From JAYXXU01 sp049301135 (GTDB lineage Bacteria; Pseudomonadota; Gammaproteobacteria; Pseudomonadales; Moraxellaceae), in the NCBI GenBank assembly GCA_049301135.1, contig JBAQKP010000123.1, forward strand, positions 1 to 27,946: DNA of 27,946 bases, given 5' to 3'. The position numbers and the translations under genes are program-made. The notes beneath the pieces were generated by a model. It saw only the letters and a program-made list of their open reading frames with translations. It ran no database searches and was not told the DNA's origin. Positions 1-7,383 of the stretch are shown piece by piece. Position 1 is the first letter of the stretch, and the number at the start of each line of letters is the position of its first letter.

Positions 1-1631
1 TAACCCGGTGGCGCACCGATCAGGCGCGAAACGGTATGCCGCTCCATGTATTCCGACATGTCAAACCGAATCAACTCCACTCCCAGCACTTTGGCCAGTT
101 GCTTGGTGACTTCGGTTTTACCTACACCAGTCGGGCCTGCAAACATGAAGGAGCCGATTGGTTTTTCAGGAGCTTTGAGGCCAGCACGCGATAACTTGAT
201 TGCAGCCGATAACGCTTCAATCGCTTCATCCTGACCGAATACCACACGCTTGAGATCACGTTCAAGATTGGCCAAGACAGTTTTGTCATCACGCGAGACT
301 GATTTAGGCGGGATACGGGCGATTTTGGCGACTATCGCTTCAATCTCGTCCACGTCAATCACTTTCGGTTGTTCGGTCGGCGGCTGTAGACGTTGATATG
401 CGCCCGCTTCGTCCACCACGTCGATGGCTTTGTCCGGCAAGAAGCGCTCTTGGATATGCTTGGCAGACAGTTCAGCCGCAGCAGACAGTGCCGCATCTGA
501 ATAGGTCACATGGTGAAACTCTTCAAACCGCGACTTCAAACCGCGCAAAATCGCAATCGTATCGGCCACACTTGGCTCGGTTACATCGATTTTTTGGAAG
601 CGGCGTGACAGTGCGTGGTCTTTTTCAAACACCTGACGATATTCTTGGTAGGTGGTTGAACCGATACAACGCAGCGTGCCGTTGGCAAGCGCAGGTTTGA
701 TCAGGTTGGACACGTCCATCGTGCTGCCCATACTTGAGCCTGCACCGACGATCATGTGGATTTCATCAATAAATAAAATCGCATCGGGTAGTTTTTTCAG
801 TTCGCTCAGCAGTTGCTTGATGCGTTTTTCAAAATCACCACGATACTTAGTCCCTGCGACCAGCGAGCCGATATCGAGATTGTAAATCACGGCTTCTGCC
901 AGTGGCGCAGGCGCTTTGCCGTTGACGATCAGCCACGCCAGACCCTCAGCAATCGAGGTCTTACCGACCCCCGGCTCACCGACCAGCAGTGGGTTGTTTT
1001 TACGGCGACGGCAGAGAATCTGCGCTGCGCGTTCAATTTCTTTTTCACGGCCAATCAAAGGATCAGTGCGGCCATCTTTGGCCTGTTCGTTGAGATTGAC
1101 GGTGTAAGCACTCAGTGGATTGTTACGCTGACTTGGGCTTGCTTCGTCATCAGCATCGTTGTCACCCATACTGCCATCCTGCCCGCCTTCATCGTCTTTG
1201 CGTGTGCCGTGTGACAGATACTGTGTGAGATCAAGCCGGTTGATCTGCTGCTTTTTCAGCAAGTAAACGGCAAAACTATCACGCTCAGAATACATGGCAA
1301 CCAGCACATCTGCGCCTTCGACTGGACGGTTACCACCACCAGAGGATTGCACATGAAAAATGGCGCGTTGCAAAATGCGGTCAAAACTGTCGGTTGGGTG
1401 TGGCGCTTGCTCATTGGCCTCACTCAAGCGCGGGGTGTGTTTGTCGATGTAGTCGTTCAGCTCGCGACGCAGACTAGGAATGTCGGCGCCACAGGCACGC
1501 AGGGCGTTGACGGCTGAGTCGTTTTCAAGCAGCGAAAGCAACAGATGCTCGACCGTCAAAAACTCGTGACGCTTCTGACGCGCCATGGTGACTGCCAGAC
1601 GCAGGGATACTTCCAAATGACGACTGAGCAT
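1..1631 (-). CDS. clpA: ClpA, ATPase/unfoldase subunit of ClpAP protease (partial, C-terminus outside window)
   Basis: AAA+ unfoldase that feeds proteins into the ClpP chamber in the cytoplasm. About 543 codons are present, starting at an ATG (1629-1631) with the typical ClpA N-terminus; the family is about 750 residues, so the end of the second AAA module lies beyond the left edge. Visible parts are the N-domain (about 1-140), a Gly/Asp-rich linker (about 147-165), the first AAA module with Walker A GEPGVGKT at 218-225 and Walker B LFIDEIH, and the second-module Walker A GPTGVGKT. The reading stops at RLIGAPPG. clpS lies 9 bp upstream on the same strand, the usual clpS-clpA operon, so the adaptor and its partner are co-expressed. 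The open frame has no internal stop. Identification is firm. Confidence 0.97.
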   Translation of the reverse strand, partial: MLSRHLEVSLRLAVTMARQKRHEFLTVEHLLLSLLENDSAVNALRACGADIPSLRRELNDYIDKHTPRLSEANEQAPHPTDSFDRILQRAIFHVQSSGGGNRPVEGADVLVAMYSERDSFAVYLLKKQQINRLDLTQYLSHGTRKDDEGGQDGSMGDNDADDEASPSQRNNPLSAYTVNLNEQAKDGRTDPLIGREKEIERAAQILCRRRKNNPLLVGEPGVGKTSIAEGLAWLIVNGKAPAPLAEAVIYNLDIGSLVAGTKYRGDFEKRIKQLLSELKKLPDAILFIDEIHMIVGAGSSMGSTMDVSNLIKPALANGTLRCIGSTTYQEYRQVFEKDHALSRRFQKIDVTEPSVADTIAILRGLKSRFEEFHHVTYSDAALSAAAELSAKHIQERFLPDKAIDVVDEAGAYQRLQPPTEQPKVIDVDEIEAIVAKIARIPPKSVSRDDKTVLANLERDLKRVVFGQDEAIEALSAAIKLSRAGLKAPEKPIGSFMFAGPTGVGKTEVTKQLAKVLGVELIRFDMSEYMERHTVSRLIGAPPG

Positions 1632-1640
1632 GTTTAACCT

Positions 1641-2060
1641 CTATTGCGGTTGCGGTTCAATCTGGCAAAGTAATGGGTGACCTTGAGCGCGCGCATAATG
1701 GTTTACCTGCTGCGCTTTGGTCTCGGCGATATCGCGTGGATAGACGCCTGCCACACCTTTGCCGCGATAGTGTACTGTTAGCATTACCTCTGTAGCGCGG
1801 TCAAGGTCAAGTGCAAAGTATTGCTGTAACACCTCTATAACAAACTCCATCGGCGTATAGTCGTCATTGAACAAAATAACGGCGTACAGCGGGGGACGCT
1901 CCAATTCTGGCGGTGCAGTGAGGACATCATGCTCGGCCTGATGATCGGCATCGTGATCCGCCGCAGTCATGCGGGGATAATGCCAATCTTGCGGAGAGTG
2001 CCAAACCTGCTGGCCAATCTCGGCCAACTGACCAAATGGGTATTGATGGTTGTCTTGCAA
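1641..2060 (-). CDS. clpS: ClpS, N-end rule adaptor of ClpAP
   Basis: Small adaptor that binds the ClpA N-domain and delivers substrates with N-degrons. The core motif NDDYTPMEFVIEVLQ and the later HYRGKG segment are diagnostic of ClpS. The longest frame is 139 residues and begins with TTG (2058-2060), which has an AGGG about 8 bases upstream. An alternative ATG at 1968-1970 would give 109 residues, closer to the usual family length, but has no clear ribosome binding site. The true start is therefore uncertain, and the first 30 residues may or may not be translated. It is followed by clpA after 9 bp. Function is firm; start is not. Confidence 0.93.
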   Translation of the reverse strand: MQDNHQYPFGQLAEIGQQVWHSPQDWHYPRMTAADHDADHQAEHDVLTAPPELERPPLYAVILFNDDYTPMEFVIEVLQQYFALDLDRATEVMLTVHYRGKGVAGVYPRDIAETKAQQVNHYARAQGHPLLCQIEPQPQ

Positions 2061-2113
2061 TTTTTTCGCCCTACAACTGGATAAAGATGGTTAAAAATCA
2101 AAACACAAGACAG

Positions 2114-2128
2114 ATGTGTATCACACAT
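2114..2128. repeat. Short perfect inverted repeat upstream of clpS
   Basis: ATGTGT and ACACAT (6 bp arms, 3-base loop) sit between the DUF6776 stop and the clpS start. It could be an operator half-resembling a CRP/Vfr-type site, or a small hairpin. It does not match the full TGTGA-N6-TCACA consensus, so no regulator is assigned. Confidence 0.25.
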
Positions 2129-2184
2129 TTGCCCAAAACCACAAATGACAGACGCTGCTACAAAGCGACATGCGATCAGATCAG

Positions 2185-2910
2185 CTACTGACTTTGCTCG
2201 GCAGGTACTGGTGGTAAGTCCGCCAAGGTTGCCGGAACTTCGGCACTCTTCGAGCCACGCTCCCACGCATAACGCTGCGTGGTGTTTTGGCCACCACCTC
2301 GCAACTTGATCTCGACATATTGCGGAGTAAAGCCTGCGGGCATCGTCCAACGCCCTGCCAAACGATGAAAGCTGCCGAATTTAAACTGATCCTGTGCCAA
2401 TGGCACTGCAACAACGGTTTCACCATTAATCAAATGCATCTGGACTTGGCCACTAACCTCGCGACGATTCGGGCGCAGTTGCATTAAATCAAACTCATAC
2501 TCAAAAGCACGCTCTGGTAGTGGCTTGATATGGATGCTACGAATGCTTAAATCAACCCCACCATGCCCAATCAACAGATCTTGATAGCTGGCCAAGCGCG
2601 ACTCTGATAAATGTCGTAAATCAGCTTCGGTCTGCATTTGTTCTTGTACACTTTTGGCACTTTCTAACGCCAAATCGCGCTCTTGCACCATCGTTGCCAG
2701 CGTACGATTTAAAATTTCAATGGTGGATTTTTGTTCGGCAATACTCTCTTTTAAATCGCTGACATCTCGAACACTTGCACCAACCACGGTCATACCTTGC
2801 TGATGACCGACGCTATAGCCCAGTAACGCTGCACCACTAGCCACCAAAATGGCCATCAGTGCCAAAATAAACGGGTGGGATAATTCGGCTGTGGTTTTTT
2901 CTGTACTCAT
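2185..2910 (-). CDS. DUF6776-type membrane-anchored coiled-coil protein
   Basis: Conserved protein of unknown function. From the ATG at 2908-2910 it is 241 residues: a short cytoplasmic tail, one hydrophobic segment at about 14-36 (ILALMAILVASGAALLGYSV), a predicted coiled coil at about 50-110 rich in Glu, Lys, Gln and Leu, and a C-terminal beta-rich domain of about 115 residues ending in a Pro-rich tail. This layout and the position next to argC match DUF6776 proteins of Pseudomonadales. I chose the ATG at 2910 because TTGGAAAAACC provides a GGA about 10 bases upstream; an in-frame ATG at 2931 and a TTG at 2934 lie further up without a binding site. It lies about 130 bp downstream of argC on the same strand. 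No catalytic motif is visible; an envelope structural or scaffold role is only an inference. Confidence 0.8.
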   Translation of the reverse strand: MSTEKTTAELSHPFILALMAILVASGAALLGYSVGHQQGMTVVGASVRDVSDLKESIAEQKSTIEILNRTLATMVQERDLALESAKSVQEQMQTEADLRHLSESRLASYQDLLIGHGGVDLSIRSIHIKPLPERAFEYEFDLMQLRPNRREVSGQVQMHLINGETVVAVPLAQDQFKFGSFHRLAGRWTMPAGFTPQYVEIKLRGGGQNTTQRYAWERGSKSAEVPATLADLPPVPAEQSQ

Positions 2911-3036
2911 GAATGGTTTTTCCAAAATCATCAAGTGTTATGCAATGCTGCAATGATACGCCACCCTTGGCGACGTATCAGTACAAAAAACCAATTATGG
3001 CAGCATTCTTATTGCAGCCTTCTCACTGCAACATGC

Positions 3037-4086
3037 TTATGGCAACATTGGCACGACATCAAGCCCTGCGGTTTCGTCCAGTCCAAACATGAGGTTCATG
3101 TTTTGTACCGCTTGACCGGCTGCTCCTTTAACCAAATTATCTTGTACCACCAGTACGACCAAGGTCTTGCCTTGATTCGGACGATACAGCGCGATCCGCA
3201 ATTGATTAGAGCCACGCACACTGCGGGTTTCTGGCAGGCTACCGGCAGGCATCACATCGACAAACGGCTCATCAGCGTAATACTGCTCAAACAACGCTTG
3301 CAGATCGGTGGATTGTCCTGCTTCGGTCAACTGAATATACATGGTGGTAAACATGCCGCGAATCATCGGCACGAGGTGCGGTACGAACAGCATGTCGGCA
3401 AATTGCGCGTGTGGTGCAATCGTTTGTAATCCTTGCACAATCTCAGGATGATGCCGATGGCCTTTGACACCGTATGCTTTAAAACTATCTGATGCCTCAG
3501 AAAACAGCAAACTGGTTTCGGCTTTGCGACCTGCACCCGATACACCAGACTTGGCATCCACGATTAAGCTGGCTGGCTCTACCAATGCAGTCGCGGTATT
3601 CAGCAACGGTAGCAGGCCAAGCTGCACCGTGGTTGGATAACAACCAGGGTTGCCGATAATCCGAGCGGTTTTGATTTGTGCTCGGTTGACTTCAGGCAAG
3701 CCGTACACTGATTCAGCCAATAAATCAGGGCAAGCGTGCGGCATGCCATACCACTGCTCAAACACCGCTGTGTCTTGCAGCCGAAAGTCCGCCGCCAAGT
3801 CGATCACTTTAATCCCTTGCTCGACCAGTTCGCGCGCTTGCTTCATCGCGACACAATGTGGCGTAGCAAAAAACACCACATCGCAACCAGTTAACGCTTC
3901 AGGTGTACTGTCGCTAAAACACAGATCGGTTACACCGCGCAGACTGGGAAACATGGCATCGACTCGCGTGCCTGCCTCAGTGCGCGAGGTTAGTACCGTC
4001 ACCTTCACTTGCGGATGCCGTGCGAGTAAGCGCATCAATTCGACGCCAGTGTAGCCTGTTCCACCGACAATACCCGCTGAGATCAT
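3037..4086 (-). CDS. argC: ArgC, N-acetyl-gamma-glutamyl-phosphate reductase
   Basis: Third step of arginine biosynthesis: NADPH-dependent reduction of N-acetylglutamyl 5-phosphate to the semialdehyde in the cytoplasm. The protein is 349 residues, the usual length of the long ArgC type. The N-terminal Rossmann motif GIVGGTGYTGVEL covers residues 5-17. The catalytic Cys149 lies in GNPGCYPTT, and the substrate-binding region KSGVSGAGR follows. The ATG at 4084-4086 is preceded by GGGGAAAAGG; a GTG one codon upstream (4087-4089) is an equally usable start. Transcription is divergent from the lipoprotein gene at 4243, leaving about 155 bp for two promoters, neither of which shows a strong consensus. 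No ARG operator could be recognised with confidence. Confidence 0.97.
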   Translation of the reverse strand: MISAGIVGGTGYTGVELMRLLARHPQVKVTVLTSRTEAGTRVDAMFPSLRGVTDLCFSDSTPEALTGCDVVFFATPHCVAMKQARELVEQGIKVIDLAADFRLQDTAVFEQWYGMPHACPDLLAESVYGLPEVNRAQIKTARIIGNPGCYPTTVQLGLLPLLNTATALVEPASLIVDAKSGVSGAGRKAETSLLFSEASDSFKAYGVKGHRHHPEIVQGLQTIAPHAQFADMLFVPHLVPMIRGMFTTMYIQLTEAGQSTDLQALFEQYYADEPFVDVMPAGSLPETRSVRGSNQLRIALYRPNQGKTLVVLVVQDNLVKGAAGQAVQNMNLMFGLDETAGLDVVPMLP

Positions 4087-4242
4087 CACCTTTTCCCCAA
4101 ATTCGACCAGATTAAGACAAGGTGGCTAGTATGACAGGAACAGATGACAGACAAAACTGCCGAATGCCATAGACTAAGTTGCTTATTTGCTCTTAAATAC
4201 AGGCAAGGAACAATCCTCACAATAAATCTAAGGAGCGCGTGG

Positions 4243-5757
4243 ATGCCTTCGCCTTTTTTTGCAGCAACCAAACCTTACTCAGCATCGCCTGTGCTGCTGA
4301 GTGTTGCGCTGGCTGCCTCGGGATTACTGCTCACTGGCTGTGGCGGCAACACCCCCACCACACGGACCAACTCGGATGATCTGGTCTCAACGCCGAGTAC
4401 TGCTACGTTTACCCTGACACTACAAAGCCCCGTGCAACTGACCAATGTCGAAGCGCGGGTGATCGACACGATATCAGGTCGTGTGTTATACCAAGGAACG
4501 ATTAGCAATACTGATAAGCTACTGATCGACCTTAGAAAAGCCGATGTCCCTTCGCAAAGATTGTTGTATGTCGAATTGCGACCGACCGCCCTCAATCAAA
4601 GCAGTTATTACGATCCAATCCTAGACGGTAGTGCCCCGTTTAATGCCCCATTACGCGCACTGGTGCAGAGTAATACCAACAACCGAACAGTCTTGATTGA
4701 TCCGTACAGCGAAATTGCCTTTCAGCGGGCACAAATTCGTGCAGGCTGGTTGACCAATCGTACCGATTTGTCGCAGTTGAGCTTAATCAGTATGAGCACA
4801 CTGAATGATGCGAACTCTGAAGTAAGTGCTGTGTTCGCAGTGCGTAGCAATGTTGCTCTCACCCAAGGACTCGGCAGTCGTGCTGATATTCAAAAGTTGA
4901 ATATCAATAACAATCAGTACAATACGCTTAACTATTTTATATTTGCTTTGGGTCATATTCAATATTACGTCAGTCAGCAAGGTAGACAAACTTCCCCGTA
5001 CTTAAATTTTAGTCAAAAAGCCGCGATTGATATGCTAGACGGTGACCTTGATGGCATCACCTTGTATGGTTTTGGAGATCAAGCACATATTTTCTTGAAC
5101 GAGCCTTTGGTAGAGCCAATTGTGAATACAAAACCCGATCGTAACCAGCATGCACTGCTGGCGATTGACCAGTTTTCTGCTCGAAACGCCTACAATAACG
5201 AGGGTGTTGGCGAATCAATCAAGCAGCTATTTAACCCGCTATTCGAGAGTGATTCGGCGGAATTTAGTTTTATTAACGAGTATGACTACCTGAATATGAC
5301 CGCGCGTGCAGTGTCTGCTGTGCCTAAACTATTCGGTCTACACAGTCCTGGTGCGGGCAACTACACACGGGCATTTGGCTTGCCGAGCAATCAGTTGGTG
5401 AAGAACTATCTGAACGCTGATGACACAGGCTTGGTCAGTGATATTGAGCAAATCGCTGGTACCTACCAAAACAGCCAAAATTGCCGACTCGAAATTCGTC
5501 CAAATGGCCGTGTAATCTTATCGCAAGGAACACAGCGTTTTGAAGCAGATATTGATCGCAACTTTAACGACTCAATGAGTCGCACCAGTGTAAGCAGTCA
5601 GGCTTATCTGCTTAATATCACCACACCCAGTGACAGTACGCCGAGCTTTTTGCAAATCCGTACCGATGGCGTGACGATACTATCCGCCCAAAATGGCCGC
5701 TCACTGTTAGAAATGCCTGACCAACTGAGCCAAGTCGATCTCAGTTGTGAGTTTTAA
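4243..5757 (+). CDS. Predicted lipoprotein of unknown function
   Basis: I do not recognise this 504-residue protein. It has a clear lipoprotein signal: a short N-region with one Lys, a hydrophobic stretch (about 16-30) and the lipobox LLTGC with Cys33 as the lipidation site. After Cys33 comes a Gly/Thr/Asn/Ser-rich linker, then a beta-rich domain (about 50-165, TFTLTLQSPVQLTNVEARV), a helical middle part rich in Asn, Gln and Tyr, and a C-terminal segment (about 400-504) with beta hairpins and two Cys residues that could pair. The start was chosen because the ATG at 4243 follows AAGGAG with good spacing and gives a proper signal peptide; the longer frame from 4144 does not. Its stop codon overlaps the convergent metallohydrolase by 4 bp. 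Export and membrane anchoring are well supported; function is unknown. Confidence 0.85.
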   Translation: MPSPFFAATKPYSASPVLLSVALAASGLLLTGCGGNTPTTRTNSDDLVSTPSTATFTLTLQSPVQLTNVEARVIDTISGRVLYQGTISNTDKLLIDLRKADVPSQRLLYVELRPTALNQSSYYDPILDGSAPFNAPLRALVQSNTNNRTVLIDPYSEIAFQRAQIRAGWLTNRTDLSQLSLISMSTLNDANSEVSAVFAVRSNVALTQGLGSRADIQKLNINNNQYNTLNYFIFALGHIQYYVSQQGRQTSPYLNFSQKAAIDMLDGDLDGITLYGFGDQAHIFLNEPLVEPIVNTKPDRNQHALLAIDQFSARNAYNNEGVGESIKQLFNPLFESDSAEFSFINEYDYLNMTARAVSAVPKLFGLHSPGAGNYTRAFGLPSNQLVKNYLNADDTGLVSDIEQIAGTYQNSQNCRLEIRPNGRVILSQGTQRFEADIDRNFNDSMSRTSVSSQAYLLNITTPSDSTPSFLQIRTDGVTILSAQNGRSLLEMPDQLSQVDLSCEF

Positions 5758-6470
5758 GGCTGCCACCACTCTGGCCAGCGAAACTGTTTAAGTCGGTTTC
5801 GCTGTGCCTGATAATCAGGACAGACCCTCGCCACCTCTGCCCAAAACCGCTCCGAATGGTTCATGTGGCGGGTGTGGCATAACTCGTGTAGTAACACATA
5901 ATCTATCATTGCCTGATCTAACAGTGCGAGTCCCGCATTTAAACTTATACTCCCCTGCTGATTACAACTGCCCCAGCGGGTTTTGGCGTGTCTAACGCTA
6001 CACCTTTGATAACTAAAATTATGCTGTTTTGCAAGTTGATCCAAATATTTAGGTAACGCTCGTTTACTCTCTGCCAGTACCCATGCAGTCAGATGCTTGG
6101 CGGGTTGCTGTTTTGGCAAAATAATTTCTTGATTTTGATTGATTTTTTTCGAGTTTTGAGGACCGTTTATTTTTACCGACCATTTTTTATTTAAGATTGA
6201 TATGCTTAGGCTATTTGATTGGACTAAAAAATCATCTGGGCAGCTTACGGTGGGTTTCGGCTGTGCCGCAAATTGCACCCAATGTTGCTGCAACCACGCT
6301 TGACTACTCCGCAAAAATCTCTCGATGTCGGCGGCTTTGGCACACGGTGGAACAGTCAAAAACACCTGACCTTGTACGATGCGCAGTTTTAAACGGGTGG
6401 CACGAGGATGCACACGCCGAATAATCTGAGGTAAAACAACTGGCGGCGATATACAGGATTCAGTGGTCAT
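5754..6470 (-). CDS. YgjP-like metal-dependent hydrolase (M48/DUF45 type)
   Basis: A 238-residue protein of the YgjP/DUF45 zinc-hydrolase family. The HExxH motif is HELCH at 195-199, with a further His at 205 in HMNHSERFW, and the family hallmark RWGSC lies at 165-169. The E. coli relative YgjP has been annotated as a UTP pyrophosphatase, while the motif is protease-like, so the substrate here is open. The middle (about 85-125) is a poorly conserved Lys/Asn/Gln-rich linker with higher AT content than its surroundings. There is no good ribosome binding site before the ATG at 6470, but no other start would keep the N-terminal domain. It is convergent with the lipoprotein gene (4 bp overlap) and lies 98 bp downstream of rpiA on the same strand. 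Confidence 0.88.
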   Translation of the reverse strand: MTTESCISPPVVLPQIIRRVHPRATRLKLRIVQGQVFLTVPPCAKAADIERFLRSSQAWLQQHWVQFAAQPKPTVSCPDDFLVQSNSLSISILNKKWSVKINGPQNSKKINQNQEIILPKQQPAKHLTAWVLAESKRALPKYLDQLAKQHNFSYQRCSVRHAKTRWGSCNQQGSISLNAGLALLDQAMIDYVLLHELCHTRHMNHSERFWAEVARVCPDYQAQRNRLKQFRWPEWWQP

Positions 6471-6511
6471 AGCATTTTTTAACTAAAAATAGTCAGATGA
6501 GTTAACGTAAT

Positions 6512-6559
6512 TGATGGATGCAAGGCTCAGTCACACGGCGTCAAGGCTTGCATCCATCA
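6512..6559. repeat. 13-bp perfect inverted repeat downstream of rpiA
   Basis: The arms TGATGGATGCAAG (6512-6524) and CTTGCATCCATCA (6547-6559) are perfect complements with a 22-base loop; two further pairs can form inside after one G-G mismatch. It begins 10 bases past the rpiA stop codon and lies before the metallohydrolase gene. There is no T-run on either side, so it is not a classical Rho-independent terminator. It may be a 3' stabilising hairpin or a dyad operator for the downstream gene. Confidence 0.6.
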
Positions 6560-6568
6560 GGTATAGCA

Positions 6569-7243
6569 TTATTCCGCGTAGACGGTCTTGACCCCGTCAG
6601 CGTTGGCAACGAGCGCAACATCGGCTGGACGACGGGCAAACAGGCCATTACAGACCACCCCTGCAATGTTGTTTAAGATCCCTTCTAGCTCGACTGGATT
6701 CATAATATTCAGATTGTGCACATCCAAAATCACGTTGCCATTATCAGTGACAAAACCCTGTCGATAGGCAGGATCACCGCCGAGCGCGACCAACTGCCGT
6801 GCCACCGCAGAACGCGCCATCGGAATCACTTCGACCGGCAATGGAAATGCCCGCCCCAATTGCCCGACCCACTTCGATTCATCGACGATACAGACAAATT
6901 TTTTGGCAATCGAGGCGACGATTTTTTCACGGGTCAACGCGCCCCCGCCACCTTTAATCATGTGCAAGTGACGGTCGATTTCGTCCGCACCGTCTACATA
7001 GGCATCCAGACTGCCGACCTGATTCATCTCCACGACTTCAATGCCGAGTCTTTTCAGGCGCTCGGTGGTGGCCTGCGAACTCGACACTGCCGCTTCAAGC
7101 TGTAGTTGTGGCAGTAAGTCGATCAAAAAATTGACGGTACTGCCAGTACCGACCCCCAACACACCACCTTTGGGCAAATGTGTGAGGGCAGCTTCAGCAG
7201 CGGCAAGTTTGCGGGCATCTTGAGCGGATAATGGCTGCGTCAT
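6569..7243 (-). CDS. rpiA: RpiA, ribose-5-phosphate isomerase A
   Basis: Interconverts ribose 5-phosphate and ribulose 5-phosphate in the pentose phosphate pathway. The 224 residues match the family length. Visible motifs are the phosphate-binding VGTGST (31-36), the YVDGADEID segment (82-90) with the conserved Asp84 and Asp87, and KGGGGALTREK (97-107) with Lys97 and the likely general base Glu106. The ATG at 7241-7243 follows AGGA at about 8 bases. It is divergent from ilvA across a 140-bp gap, an arrangement I associate with Acinetobacter-like genomes. Nothing in the frame is unusual. Confidence 0.97.
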   Translation of the reverse strand: MTQPLSAQDARKLAAAEAALTHLPKGGVLGVGTGSTVNFLIDLLPQLQLEAAVSSSQATTERLKRLGIEVVEMNQVGSLDAYVDGADEIDRHLHMIKGGGGALTREKIVASIAKKFVCIVDESKWVGQLGRAFPLPVEVIPMARSAVARQLVALGGDPAYRQGFVTDNGNVILDVHNLNIMNPVELEGILNNIAGVVCNGLFARRPADVALVANADGVKTVYAE

Positions 7244-7322
7244 GGGACATTCCTAAGCTGAAAAATCTTGCTGAAAAAAATCTGTTTGCCATGTTTTTGT
7301 CAGGGACAAGGACGTTCGATGC

Positions 7323-7351
7323 TTGAATCCAAGCCAGCACTGCAATACTCT
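7323..7351 (+). promoter_or_regulatory. Possible sigma-70 promoter for ilvA
   Basis: TTGAAT (7323-7328, counting from the TTGAATCC stretch) and TACTCT (7346-7351) are separated by 17 bases and lie about 30 bases before the ilvA ATG. The match is partial (4/6 and 3/6), so this is a weak prediction. No leader peptide with branched-chain residues or attenuator hairpin was seen. Confidence 0.25.
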
Positions 7352-7383
7352 TGCCAGTCTAATCGTTTTGCTCTGGAATTGGC

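Noticed and set aside
813..1214. 133-codon plus-strand frame inside clpA
   Set aside because: Opposite-strand shadow of the AAA domain of clpA.
4087..4242. Possible argC promoter (TTGTCT, 17 bases, TACTAG, minus strand) and an arginine repressor site
   Set aside because: Both hexamers match poorly and no palindromic ARG box could be identified.
7257..7282. Imperfect direct repeat of GCTGAAAAATCT between rpiA and ilvA
   Set aside because: Short, A-rich and only two copies; no promoter or family of repeats supports a role.
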